A DNA stretch of 64,000 nucleotides from Pseudomonas ceruminis (GTDB lineage: Bacteria > Pseudomonadota > Gammaproteobacteria > Pseudomonadales > Pseudomonadaceae). The notes under the pieces were generated by a model. The model was given only the letters and a program-made list of their open reading frames with translations, made no database searches and was not told the DNA's origin. Positions 9,520-17,045 of the stretch are shown in pieces; within the stretch, counting starts at the first letter, position 1; each line of letters starts with the position of its first letter. The stretch spans positions 43,846-107,845 of the forward strand of contig NZ_BQHW01000025.1 of NCBI RefSeq assembly GCF_021602025.1, read 5' to 3'. The position numbers were made by a program, and so were the translations under genes.

Positions 9520-9818
9520 GGCAAGGCTCCTTGGCAGGCTGCCACCGGCGATGGCCGGCGCTGTGGCCAGAAGCTAGGCAGGTCTGGTTAGAACCTTCAA
9601 AGATCAAAACTTCATTTTTTAGTAACTGGAAGGAATAAATCAGGTACTGCGCGGCCCTGGGGCCGGCTTGCGCAAAACGCATAAAAGTTATGAGGAAAAC
9701 GCAACGGCAACAGGCTTCCGTATACCTTGAACGCATGCTCTTATCTCTTGAAAGGCACATAGGCAATTTTTTAATTCCAGAAGTGCATAACCTACAAACG
9801 CTTCGAGAGATGCCGCCA
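9520..9818. promoter_or_regulatory. Divergent promoter region atsRK / atsBC
   Basis: About 300 nt without a convincing gene separates the divergent atsR and atsB starts. It is AT-rich at 9590-9645 and 9680-9800. TTGAAA (9748-9753), 17 nt and TTAATT (9771-9776) form a possible but weak sigma-70-type promoter for atsBC. Regulation by CysB-type sulfur control is expected from the family but no site can be assigned with confidence. Confidence 0.4.
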
Positions 9819-11417
9819 ATGAATGGAACGCTGAGCAAGGGATGGATAGGCCCAGGGGGCCTGTTGCGCGGCCTTTTCGCGACACAGGGCCGCGCCCGCA
9901 TCGGCACTCGCGTACTGCCTTGGGTGCTGCCGACCCTCATAGCGCTACTGTGGGTGGTGGCAAGCCATCAGCACTGGATGAGCGAGCAGATCCTGCCGGC
10001 ACCGTCGGTGGTGTGGCAAAGCGCTGTTGAGTTTGGCTCCGGCGAGCTCTGGGGGCACTTGTGGATAAGTGTGCAACGGTTGTTCTGGGGGCTGCTGATG
10101 GGGATTGCCAGCGGCCTGTTGCTGGGCACCTGGCTGGGCACCTCGCGCCGTGCGCAAACCCTGGTGCTGCCGACCTTCGTGGCGCTGGCGCAAATCCCGA
10201 CCCTGGCGTGGATCCCGCTCTTCATGCTGTTCTTCGGCATCGGTGAACTGCTCAAGCTGGTGGTGATGGTGAAAGCCGTGGTGGTACCGGTCACCTTGCA
10301 CACCTTGGTGGGGGTGCGCGATGCCCAGCCCAAACTGCGCGAAGCCGCCGCCGCGCTGCGCCTGCCGCGCCATCTGCTGTTCCTGCGCTTGCTGCTACCG
10401 GCGGCCCTGCCCGCCTTTCTCACCGGCGTACGCCTTGCCCTGGCCACCGGCTGGACATCGCTGCTGGCTGTGGAGCTGCTGGCCTCCAGCGAAGGCATCG
10501 GCTACCTGATGGTCTGGGGCCGGCAGCTGTTCATGCTCGACCTGGTGTTGCTGTGCATCCTGGTGATCGGCCTGGTTGGCGCACTGCTGGAAAAAGGTTT
10601 TTCGACCGTGGAAAAGCGCCTGCTGTACTGGCCACAACCGGCGACCGGCGAGCAGCAGCGCGGGCCCATCCCTCGGGGCTGGCAAAGCCTGCTGCTGCCA
10701 ACGGCACTGCTTGGGCTGTGGCAGGCCAGCAGCAGCTTCGGCTGGGTCGACCAGAACATCCTGACCTCACCGCTCGAGGTGCTGCGCACACTGTTCAGCG
10801 GCCTGGCCGATGGATCGCTGCCAGAAGCCATGCTGCTGAGCCTGCAACGTACCCTGACCGGCCTGGTCCTGGGTGGTGGCGCAGGCTTGCTGGGGGGCCT
10901 GCTGCTTGGCCTGTCGCACCCCGCCGAGCGCGTGTTCGGGCCGAGCCTGTCGGCCTTGCGCCAAGTGGCGTTGTTCGCCTGGGTACCGCTGCTGACAGCC
11001 TGGTTCGGCCTGGGCGAAGGCGCCAAGACAGTGTTTGTCGCGCTGGCTGCGTTCTTCCCGCTGTTGATCGCCACCCAGCGCGGCATTGCCAGCCTCTCGC
11101 CGCAACTGGGCGAAGCTGCCCGCACGCTGCGCCTGAACCTGTGGCAGCGCCTGCGCCTGCTGGTGCTGCCCGGCGCTGCCCCGGCGATTTTCGCCGGCCT
11201 GCGCCTGTCGCTGATCTACGCCTGGCTGGGCACCATCGGCGCGGAATACTTCATGCCCTCGGGGGGCGGGATCGCCAGCCTGATGATCGGCGCACAACAG
11301 CTTTTCCGCATGGACCAGGTGATGGCCGCCATGCTCCTGATCGGCCTGGTCGGCGCCCTGCTCGGCACCCTCGGACAACGCCTCGAATCGCGCGCCACGC
11401 GCTGGAGAACCGCATGA
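9819..11417 (+). CDS. atsB: ABC importer permease, duplicated (two permease domains in one chain)
   Basis: The 532-aa protein from MNGTLSKGWIG contains two full binding-protein-dependent permease domains (about residues 30-260 and 280-530). Each has its own EAA loop: LREAAAALRLPRHLLFLRLL and LGEAARTLRLNLWQRLRLL. Ordinary SsuC/TauC permeases are about 260 aa and work as dimers; here one chain supplies the whole channel, as I recall for AtsB of P. putida S-313. Alternative starts at 9690 and 9810 exist; 9819 is preferred because GAGAG lies about 9 nt upstream and the first membrane helix follows at a normal distance. The stop overlaps the atsC start by ATGA, so the two are translationally coupled. 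Confidence 0.85.
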   Translation: MNGTLSKGWIGPGGLLRGLFATQGRARIGTRVLPWVLPTLIALLWVVASHQHWMSEQILPAPSVVWQSAVEFGSGELWGHLWISVQRLFWGLLMGIASGLLLGTWLGTSRRAQTLVLPTFVALAQIPTLAWIPLFMLFFGIGELLKLVVMVKAVVVPVTLHTLVGVRDAQPKLREAAAALRLPRHLLFLRLLLPAALPAFLTGVRLALATGWTSLLAVELLASSEGIGYLMVWGRQLFMLDLVLLCILVIGLVGALLEKGFSTVEKRLLYWPQPATGEQQRGPIPRGWQSLLLPTALLGLWQASSSFGWVDQNILTSPLEVLRTLFSGLADGSLPEAMLLSLQRTLTGLVLGGGAGLLGGLLLGLSHPAERVFGPSLSALRQVALFAWVPLLTAWFGLGEGAKTVFVALAAFFPLLIATQRGIASLSPQLGEAARTLRLNLWQRLRLLVLPGAAPAIFAGLRLSLIYAWLGTIGAEYFMPSGGGIASLMIGAQQLFRMDQVMAAMLLIGLVGALLGTLGQRLESRATRWRTA

Positions 11418-12277
11418 ACGCCTTCAACACCTCACACCTGCTCGCGGCCAACCAGCCCGACACCACCCCACCGCTGGTCAGCTTTGAAGGCGTCGGCAAA
11501 GTGTTCACAGTCGATGGCCACCCGATGGAGGCCATTCGCAACTTCAACCTGTCGATCAACGAAGGGGAATTCATCGCTATCGTCGGTGCCTCCGGTTGTG
11601 GCAAGTCCACCCTGCTGCGCCTGCTGGTGGGACTGGATACTGACTTCAGCGGCAGCATCCGCGTGGATGGCAAGGCTGTCAGCGGCATTGGTGGCGAACG
11701 TGGCATCGTCTTTCAAGAGCACCGCCTGTTCCCGTGGCTCACGGTGGAGCAGAACATTGCGCTGGGGTTGGTCAATGAACCCCTGACCCAGGGCGAGCGT
11801 GCCCGGCGCGTGCATGAGTTCGTGCTGCTGGTAGGCCTCGTCGGCTTCGAGTCGGCCTATCCACACCAGCTATCCGGCGGCATGGCCCAGCGTGTGGCGA
11901 TTGCCCGCGGCCTGGTCGCCAGCCCACGTATCCTGTTGCTGGACGAGCCCTTTGGCGCACTGGATGCCTTGACCCGCCAGCAACTGCAGGACGAGCTGCT
12001 GGCCATCCGTGAACGGGCGGGCATCACCACGCTGCTGGTGACACACGATGCCGAGGAAGCCACCTACCTGGCGGATCGGGTAGTGGTGCTCGAACCCCGA
12101 CCGGGGCGGATCAAGGCGGTGGTGGAAATAGACCTGCCACACCCGCGCCTGCGCACGGGGGTGGCGCTGCATGGGTTGCGCGAGAAGGTGCTGCACCAGA
12201 TCACCGGCGATGGCGGTTACCTGCCACCGCCGGCGCGGCGGGTCGAGGGGTTAAGGCCAGAACTGATCGCCTTGTGA
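11414..12277 (+). CDS. atsC: ABC importer ATP-binding protein for sulfate esters
   Basis: The 287-aa protein is an ATPase of the SsuB/TauB/NrtD type that powers AtsB. It shows Walker A (VGASGCGKSTLLRLL), Q-loop (VFQEHRLFPWL), the ABC signature (LSGGMAQRVAIARGL), Walker B (ILLLDEPFGALDALT) and the switch histidine (LLVTHDAEEATYL). The start codon overlaps the atsB stop (ATGA). A GC-rich hairpin follows the stop and closes the two-gene operon. Confidence 0.9.
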   Translation: MNAFNTSHLLAANQPDTTPPLVSFEGVGKVFTVDGHPMEAIRNFNLSINEGEFIAIVGASGCGKSTLLRLLVGLDTDFSGSIRVDGKAVSGIGGERGIVFQEHRLFPWLTVEQNIALGLVNEPLTQGERARRVHEFVLLVGLVGFESAYPHQLSGGMAQRVAIARGLVASPRILLLDEPFGALDALTRQQLQDELLAIRERAGITTLLVTHDAEEATYLADRVVVLEPRPGRIKAVVEIDLPHPRLRTGVALHGLREKVLHQITGDGGYLPPPARRVEGLRPELIAL

Positions 12278-12282
12278 AAGCG

Positions 12283-12315
12283 CGGGCCCTGTCGCTGGCA
12301 AGCGGCCAGGGCCCG
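12283..12315. terminator. Bidirectional hairpin between convergent operons
   Basis: CGGGCCCTG (12283-12291) and CAGGGCCCG (12307-12315) form a 9-bp GC stem with a loop resembling a REP core (GCTGGCAAGCGG). It lies between the atsC stop on the plus strand and the DUF971 gene stop on the minus strand, so it can serve both. There is no long T run. Confidence 0.6.
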
Positions 12316-12320
12316 TCGCT

Positions 12321-12596
12321 TCATCCAAGCTCGCGCAAATAGCCCCAGGGATAGATCCCGCGCTCATGCCCATCGCTGAACACCAGCTGTACCCCATAGC
12401 CTTGCGGCTCGATCCGCTCCACACGCACATCGTCGGGCACCACGCTGATAGCGCCTGACAAGCGCGCCGCACGGCATTGCGAGCAAGGGCAGGCACCGCG
12501 CAGGCGGGCATGGCTGAGCGTGTACTCGCCATCCTCCCACCGCAGTACCAGTTGCCCAGCCCCGCGCACGTTGCGGATTTCTCCCGGCGCGCTCAT
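12321..12596 (-). CDS. DUF971 (gamma-butyrobetaine hydroxylase N-terminal-like) protein
   Basis: The 91-aa protein has the DUF971 pattern: LVLRWEDGEYTLSHARLRGACPCSQCRAA and the ending GYGVQLVFSDGHERGIYPWGYLREL. Two cysteines in CPCSQC resemble the zinc-binding cysteines of the family. DUF971 domains occur alone or attached to Fe-S carrier proteins and gamma-butyrobetaine hydroxylases; their role is unclear. The ATG at 12596 overlaps the HEAT-protein stop (TGATG), so the gene is the coupled last member of the gntR-to-DUF971 operon. A role in metal or Fe-S delivery to the operon's flavoprotein and ferredoxin is a guess. Confidence 0.75.
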   Translation of the reverse strand: MSAPGEIRNVRGAGQLVLRWEDGEYTLSHARLRGACPCSQCRAARLSGAISVVPDDVRVERIEPQGYGVQLVFSDGHERGIYPWGYLRELG

Positions 12597-13561
12597 CACG
12601 CCGCCCCGCGCAGTTGCGCCAGGGCAATGCGCACCGCCTTGCGTACCTCGGGGTCACTGTCGGCCTCGGCGGCCTGCAGCACCGGCAAGGCCCGCGCCTG
12701 GCCCAACTCGCCAAGCGCCAGGGCGGCCTCTTTGCGCAGGTTGGCGATGCCATGCCCAAGCAATTGCCCAAGCGCGTCCAGGGCCGCGGCGTGACGCAGG
12801 CGGCCCAGGGAACGTGCCGCACGCAGGCGTACCTGCCAGAAGCCATCGGCAAGCGCCTCCACCAGTGCCGGGCCAGCCTGTGCCAACCCCACTTTGCCAA
12901 GGGTGGTGGCAGCCTCCTCGCGCACTTGCCAGGCGCCATCGTTCAACGCAGCCACCAACGCGGGCAGCACGGCAGCGTCGCGGGCCAGGCCCAATGCGCC
13001 AATGGCAGCACGACGCACCTCAGTGTCGGGCTCGACCTGCGCCAGCCGTGCCAATGCCGGCAAGGCCGGTTCGTGCTTGAGCCAGCCCAGAATGCCCACC
13101 GCCTCACGCCGCACCGCAGCGTCCGGGTCCTCCAGCGCCAGCAGCGCGGGCGCTGCGGCTTCCTCCAGGCGCAACTCGCGCAAGGCGCGCAGGGCGCTGG
13201 CCCGCACGAAGGCGTCGGCATGGCTGGCCCATGGCAAGATCAACAGGCCGGCGTCCAGGCTCTTGAGCTCGCTCAGGCTCTGCGCAGCGGCCAGGCGTAC
13301 CGACTCGGCGGCATCGACCAGCGCCGCGCACAGGCCCTGCACCACTTCGGGCTCTTCCCAGGCTTCGAGTAGCCGCGCGGCTTCGGTGCGCACCTCGTCG
13401 GCGGCATCCACCAGCAGCGCATCGGTGAGCCAGGGCAAGGCATCCGGGTCTTCCAGGTCGGCCAGCTCGATCAGGGCGATGCGCCGCACGCCGGCATCGG
13501 CGGCCTCCAGACGTGGCAGCAAGGCAAGGATGTCGGGGTTATCAGTAGTTCGTCGAGTCAT
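12596..13561 (-). CDS. HEAT-repeat protein
   Basis: The 321-aa protein is built from about ten alpha-helical repeats of roughly 31 residues. Each carries a D-x-x-VR core (ADAGVRRIALIELA, ADEVRTEAARLL, PDAAVRREAVGIL, PDTEVRRAAIGALG, WQVREEAATTLG, WQVRLRAARSLG, DPEVRKAVRIAL). This is the PBS-lyase/HEAT type and normally serves as a protein-binding scaffold. No catalytic motif was seen. It sits between the ABC ATPase gene and the DUF971 gene with 4-nt overlaps on both sides, so its partner is probably an operon product such as the flavoprotein or ferredoxin. Function is inferred from context only. Confidence 0.85.
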   Translation of the reverse strand: MTRRTTDNPDILALLPRLEAADAGVRRIALIELADLEDPDALPWLTDALLVDAADEVRTEAARLLEAWEEPEVVQGLCAALVDAAESVRLAAAQSLSELKSLDAGLLILPWASHADAFVRASALRALRELRLEEAAAPALLALEDPDAAVRREAVGILGWLKHEPALPALARLAQVEPDTEVRRAAIGALGLARDAAVLPALVAALNDGAWQVREEAATTLGKVGLAQAGPALVEALADGFWQVRLRAARSLGRLRHAAALDALGQLLGHGIANLRKEAALALGELGQARALPVLQAAEADSDPEVRKAVRIALAQLRGAA

Positions 13562-14415
13562 AGCGCGATCCGTAGCGGAGGATGGTCGCTGTCCGGCAGG
13601 CCCAATGGGGTCAGGCGCGGCAATTCACGACCCTCTTCATGGCGCAGCAATGCCAGGCAGTGACGCTTGAGATGAGTGAAGCCCGGGCTTGTCAGCAAGC
13701 TGGCACGACGCGGGCGCGGGAAATCCACACGCAGGTCCTCGATGAAACGCCCTGGGCGCGGGCTCATGACCAGAATGCGGTCAGCCAGGAACAGCGCCTC
13801 GTCGATGTCGTGGGTGACGAACACCACGGTGGTGCGGATGCGCGCCCAGATATCCAGCAGCAGCTCCTGCATCCGTGCGCGGGTTTGCGCATCGAGCGCG
13901 CCGAAGGGTTCGTCCATCAGCAACAGGCGCGGGCGGTTGATCAGTACCCGGGCGATTTCGGCACGCTGCTGCATGCCCCCGGACAGCTGGTTCGGCCAGC
14001 GGTCGGCAAAGTCGGCCAGGCCTACCAGTTGCAGCATTTCGCGGGCCTGGCGCTGCCGTTCGGCCTTGCCCAGGCCCTGCATCTTGAGGCCGAAGGCGAC
14101 GTTGTCGAGCACCGTGCGCCAGGGCAGCAGCGTGTGATGCTGGAACACCATGCCGCGCTGCGGCGACGGCCCGTCGATCAGTTGGCTGTCCACGGTCAAC
14201 TGGCCGGTGCTGGGCGTCAGGTGCCCGGCCAGCGCACCCAGCAAGGTGGACTTGCCGCAGCCAGAAGGCCCGAGGATGCACACGAACTCACCCGCACTGA
14301 CCGCGAAGTCCAGGCGTTGCACGGCCTCGAACGCTTCAAGGCCCAGCCCCAGGCGGATCGACAGGCCACGCCCTTCGATTCGCCCCGGATCGGCGGCGTG
14401 CTGGTAGCTGCTCAT
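13558..14415 (-). CDS. SsuB/TauB-type ABC importer ATP-binding protein
   Basis: A 285-aa ATPase that would energise import of a sulfonate-like compound with the next two gene products. Visible motifs are Walker A (LGPSGCGKSTLLGAL), Q-loop (VFQHHTLLPWRT), signature (LSGGMQQRAEIARVL), Walker B (LLLMDEPFGALDAQT) and the switch histidine (VFVTHDIDEALFL). It is close in type to atsC but clearly a separate gene in an opposite-facing operon. The start abuts the permease stop and the end overlaps the HEAT gene by 4 nt. Confidence 0.88.
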   Translation of the reverse strand: MSSYQHAADPGRIEGRGLSIRLGLGLEAFEAVQRLDFAVSAGEFVCILGPSGCGKSTLLGALAGHLTPSTGQLTVDSQLIDGPSPQRGMVFQHHTLLPWRTVLDNVAFGLKMQGLGKAERQRQAREMLQLVGLADFADRWPNQLSGGMQQRAEIARVLINRPRLLLMDEPFGALDAQTRARMQELLLDIWARIRTTVVFVTHDIDEALFLADRILVMSPRPGRFIEDLRVDFPRPRRASLLTSPGFTHLKRHCLALLRHEEGRELPRLTPLGLPDSDHPPLRIAL

Positions 14416-15197
14416 CAGCTAGCCCTCCGCGTGCGGTACCACGGCGTGGCCAGTGCGCCAAGGCGCTTGACCAGGGCGCTACTGCCCATGCCGAGCAGGC
14501 CGATCAGCAGCATGCCGACGATGATGTCTGGGTAGTTCTGCAAGGTGTAAGACTCCCAGGTGTAGTAACCGATGCCGAACTGCCCGGAGATCATCTCGGC
14601 AGTGACCAGGCAAAACCACGAAGTGCCCATGCCGATGGCAAGGCCGGTGACGATGCTTGGCAACGCACCGGGCAGTACCACTTCGCGCAGGATCGCCCCG
14701 CGCCCAGCCCCAAGGCTGCGGGCCGAAGCCACCAGGCGGGGGTCGACCGCCTCCACGCCATGCACGGTGTTGAGCAGGATCGGGAACAGTGCACCGGTGA
14801 AGGTGATGAACACCATCGACAGCTCGGACGACGGGAACATCAGGATCGCCAGCGGTATCCAGGCCACGGCCGGGATCGGCCGCAGCACCTCCAGGGGCGG
14901 CAACAGCGTGTCTTCTGCCCACCTCGAACGGCCGATCAGCAAGCCCAGCGCCACCCCCAGCACCGCCGCCACGCCATAACCGGCAAACACCCGCGCCAGG
15001 CTGCTGCCCAGGTGCGCCAGCAAGGCACTGGAGGCCAGTAACTGCCAGGCCGCCTCCAGCACCGCCCGGGGCGTAGGCACATAGGTAAAGGTGAACAGCC
15101 ACAGGTCGAGCTTCGCATTGGCCGCCACTTGCCAGAACAGCAGGCAGGCCAGTAGCGAGGCGATGCGCACAGGCCAGCGTTTGAAGTCGCGGGTCAT
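14415..15197 (-). CDS. SsuC/TauC-type ABC importer permease
   Basis: The 260-aa membrane protein has about six hydrophobic segments and one EAA-type loop (LVASARSLGAGRGAILREVV). It would form a homodimeric channel, unlike the double-length AtsB nearby. ATG 15197 is chosen because GGAGG lies 7 nt upstream; a GTG one codon earlier is possible. It follows the binding-protein gene by 14 nt. A substrate of the alkanesulfonate/taurine/nitrate class is expected from the family. Confidence 0.87.
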   Translation of the reverse strand: MTRDFKRWPVRIASLLACLLFWQVAANAKLDLWLFTFTYVPTPRAVLEAAWQLLASSALLAHLGSSLARVFAGYGVAAVLGVALGLLIGRSRWAEDTLLPPLEVLRPIPAVAWIPLAILMFPSSELSMVFITFTGALFPILLNTVHGVEAVDPRLVASARSLGAGRGAILREVVLPGALPSIVTGLAIGMGTSWFCLVTAEMISGQFGIGYYTWESYTLQNYPDIIVGMLLIGLLGMGSSALVKRLGALATPWYRTRRAS

Positions 15198-15211
15198 CAC
15201 GGTGCCTCCGC

Positions 15212-16618
15212 TCAGCGCTGGGCAACCAGCTTCTGGTTGGCGCTGACGAAGTCCAGCGCCTCACCGCCATGGGCCTTGGCGTATTGCTCGGCCTGGTCCT
15301 TGAGCAGGAAGGCGGCCAGCTCGCCGTTGGCGTTGCGCACGAACCAGGCCTGGTTGGCCAGCAGCTTGATGCCGCTGTCTGCGGCCTGGGCGTAGATGGC
15401 GCGGATGTCCTTGCCCTCCTGCTCCAACTGGGCCAAAGCACCGAGGGCCGCTTGTGGCGAGGCGTAGTGGCGCACCTTGTCTTCGCCGCGCACCCAGATC
15501 TGCGCCAGGCGGCTGAAGTCGGTGATCGGCTTGCCGGTCAGTGCGTCGTTGGCCTTGAGCGGCAGCGGGTCATAGTTCTGCAGCGCCTTGTCGTAGTCCA
15601 GGCCGGCCTGCCTGAAGGCGGCGCGGATGTACTGGTCATCGATGAACTGCCGGGTGTCCAGGCCACGGTCGGTCTTCTTCAGCAGCTTGAGGGTATCGAT
15701 GGAGGTGGCGACGGCCTGGCGGTACTCGGGTTTCCACGACAGGTCGCGGGTCTGCAGGCCAAGCGGACCATGGAACAGGTAATTGACCTCGGCCTCGATG
15801 CCGGTGACCTTCTCGATCAGCTCGCTGTACTTCTCTGGCTCGGCGGCAATCAAACGGTCGGCTTCGAGGCTGGCACGCAGGTAGGCAGTGACCACTTCGG
15901 GGTATTTGTGCGCATAGTCGGCATCGACCAGCGCACCATGGAACGTTGGCGCGTTGGCCTGGGCGCCGTCGTAGATCTTGCGGGCAAAGCCACGGTTGGG
16001 GAACAGCTCAGCGAACGGCACGAAGTCGGCATGCGCTTCGATGCGGTTGCTGCGTAGCGCCGAGCCGGCGATCTCGGGGGCCTGGGCGATGATCCGCACG
16101 TCCTTCTGCGGGTCCCAGCCCTGGGCGGCCACGGCGCGCAGCAACATGCCGTGGGCGGTGGAGGCGAACGGCACGGAAATGGTCTTGCCCTTGAGTTCGC
16201 TCAGCGACTGCACGGCAGAGGCCGCCGGCACGACGATACCGTTGCCGCTGCCATGCACACTGCCCGACAACACGCTGATGAACAGGCTGCGCTTGCCGGC
16301 GTCCAGGTGGGCTACACCGTTGAACGAGCCAGGGAAGTCGGCCATGGCACCGAAGTCCAGCTTGCCAGCGACCATCTCGTTGGTCAGCGGGGCGCCGCTG
16401 GTGAAATTCTTCCACTCGACCTGGTAGGTGACGTCCTTGTACTTGCCGTCATGCGGTAGGTACTTGTCCAGCAAGCCCAGCTCGCGAATCAACAGGCCGC
16501 CGGTGGCGCAATTGATGGTGGTGTCCTGGGTGCCGATGGCGACCCGGATGGTTTCAGCACTGGCGTTCAGGCCAGCAAGCGCCAGCGCGAGGCCGGCCAC
16601 GGTTGCTACAAGGCGCAT
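15212..16618 (-). CDS. Large periplasmic substrate-binding protein of the sulfur-type ABC importer
   Basis: The 468-aa protein is longer than SsuA or TauA (about 320 aa). A signal peptide is clear (MRLVATVAGLALALAGLNAS, cleavage before ETIRVAIG), which sets the start at 16618; the frame extends further upstream to 16666 without reason to use it. The early part has RVAIGTQDTTINCATGG and later DFGAMADFPGS and LKGKTISVPFASTAHGMLLRA, all typical of the SsuA/NrtA fold. The extra length lies in the C-terminal half. It probably binds an organosulfur compound, given the APS-reductase-like flavoprotein and ferredoxin upstream in the same operon. Confidence 0.82.
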   Translation of the reverse strand: MRLVATVAGLALALAGLNASAETIRVAIGTQDTTINCATGGLLIRELGLLDKYLPHDGKYKDVTYQVEWKNFTSGAPLTNEMVAGKLDFGAMADFPGSFNGVAHLDAGKRSLFISVLSGSVHGSGNGIVVPAASAVQSLSELKGKTISVPFASTAHGMLLRAVAAQGWDPQKDVRIIAQAPEIAGSALRSNRIEAHADFVPFAELFPNRGFARKIYDGAQANAPTFHGALVDADYAHKYPEVVTAYLRASLEADRLIAAEPEKYSELIEKVTGIEAEVNYLFHGPLGLQTRDLSWKPEYRQAVATSIDTLKLLKKTDRGLDTRQFIDDQYIRAAFRQAGLDYDKALQNYDPLPLKANDALTGKPITDFSRLAQIWVRGEDKVRHYASPQAALGALAQLEQEGKDIRAIYAQAADSGIKLLANQAWFVRNANGELAAFLLKDQAEQYAKAHGGEALDFVSANQKLVAQR

Positions 16619-16736
16619 GGGTGTTTCCCCTCGAATCGTTTTAGGTATTGGAATCGTCTCCGCCACCAGGCTCGGGTGGTGGGAAACGAGGGGCGTCGCA
16701 GGTGGGCGTCCGGTGGTTGGCCGGATGGCAGGTGGT

Positions 16737-16982
16737 TCAGCGCAGCAGGTACGGGATGTCGACTTTCACTGCGCCAGTGGGGCAATCCTTTTCGCAGGGC
16801 ATGCAGTACCAGCACTCGTCGAATGCCATGTAGGCCTTCTGCGTGGCCGGGTTGATGGCCAGCAGGTCCATGGGGCAGACCTCGACGCACACCGTGCAGC
16901 CTTTCTCGGCAATGCACTTGTCTTCGTCGATGGTGACCGGGGCGCTGCTACGGAAAAAGATTTCCTGGGGTTGATAGGCCAT
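16737..16982 (-). CDS. Two-cluster [4Fe-4S] ferredoxin, AprB-like
   Basis: The 81-aa protein starting MAYQPQEIFFRSS has two cysteine sets, C-x5-C-x2-C-x3-CP and C-x2-C-x2-C-x3-CP, enough for two [4Fe-4S] clusters. The spacing resembles the ferredoxin part of adenylylsulfate reductase beta subunit (AprB) without its C-terminal tail. The preceding gene encodes an AprA-like flavoprotein, so the two likely form an electron-transfer pair. I recall a related flavoprotein/ferredoxin pair as AsfA/AsfB in aryl-sulfonate desulfurisation of P. putida S-313; whether this is that pair is not certain because the regulator here is GntR-type rather than LysR-type. Confidence 0.8.
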   Translation of the reverse strand: MAYQPQEIFFRSSAPVTIDEDKCIAEKGCTVCVEVCPMDLLAINPATQKAYMAFDECWYCMPCEKDCPTGAVKVDIPYLLR

Positions 16983-17045
16983 TTCACGGGGTCCTCTGGG
17001 CCTTGGCCCTTGTTCTGATTGGTCTGCCGGGGGCTGATGGCCCAC

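Noticed and set aside
10553-12277. 574-aa frame across the end of atsB and all of atsC
   Set aside because: Only the last 288 codons are atsC; the first half is an out-of-frame reading of atsB, so the true start is 11414.
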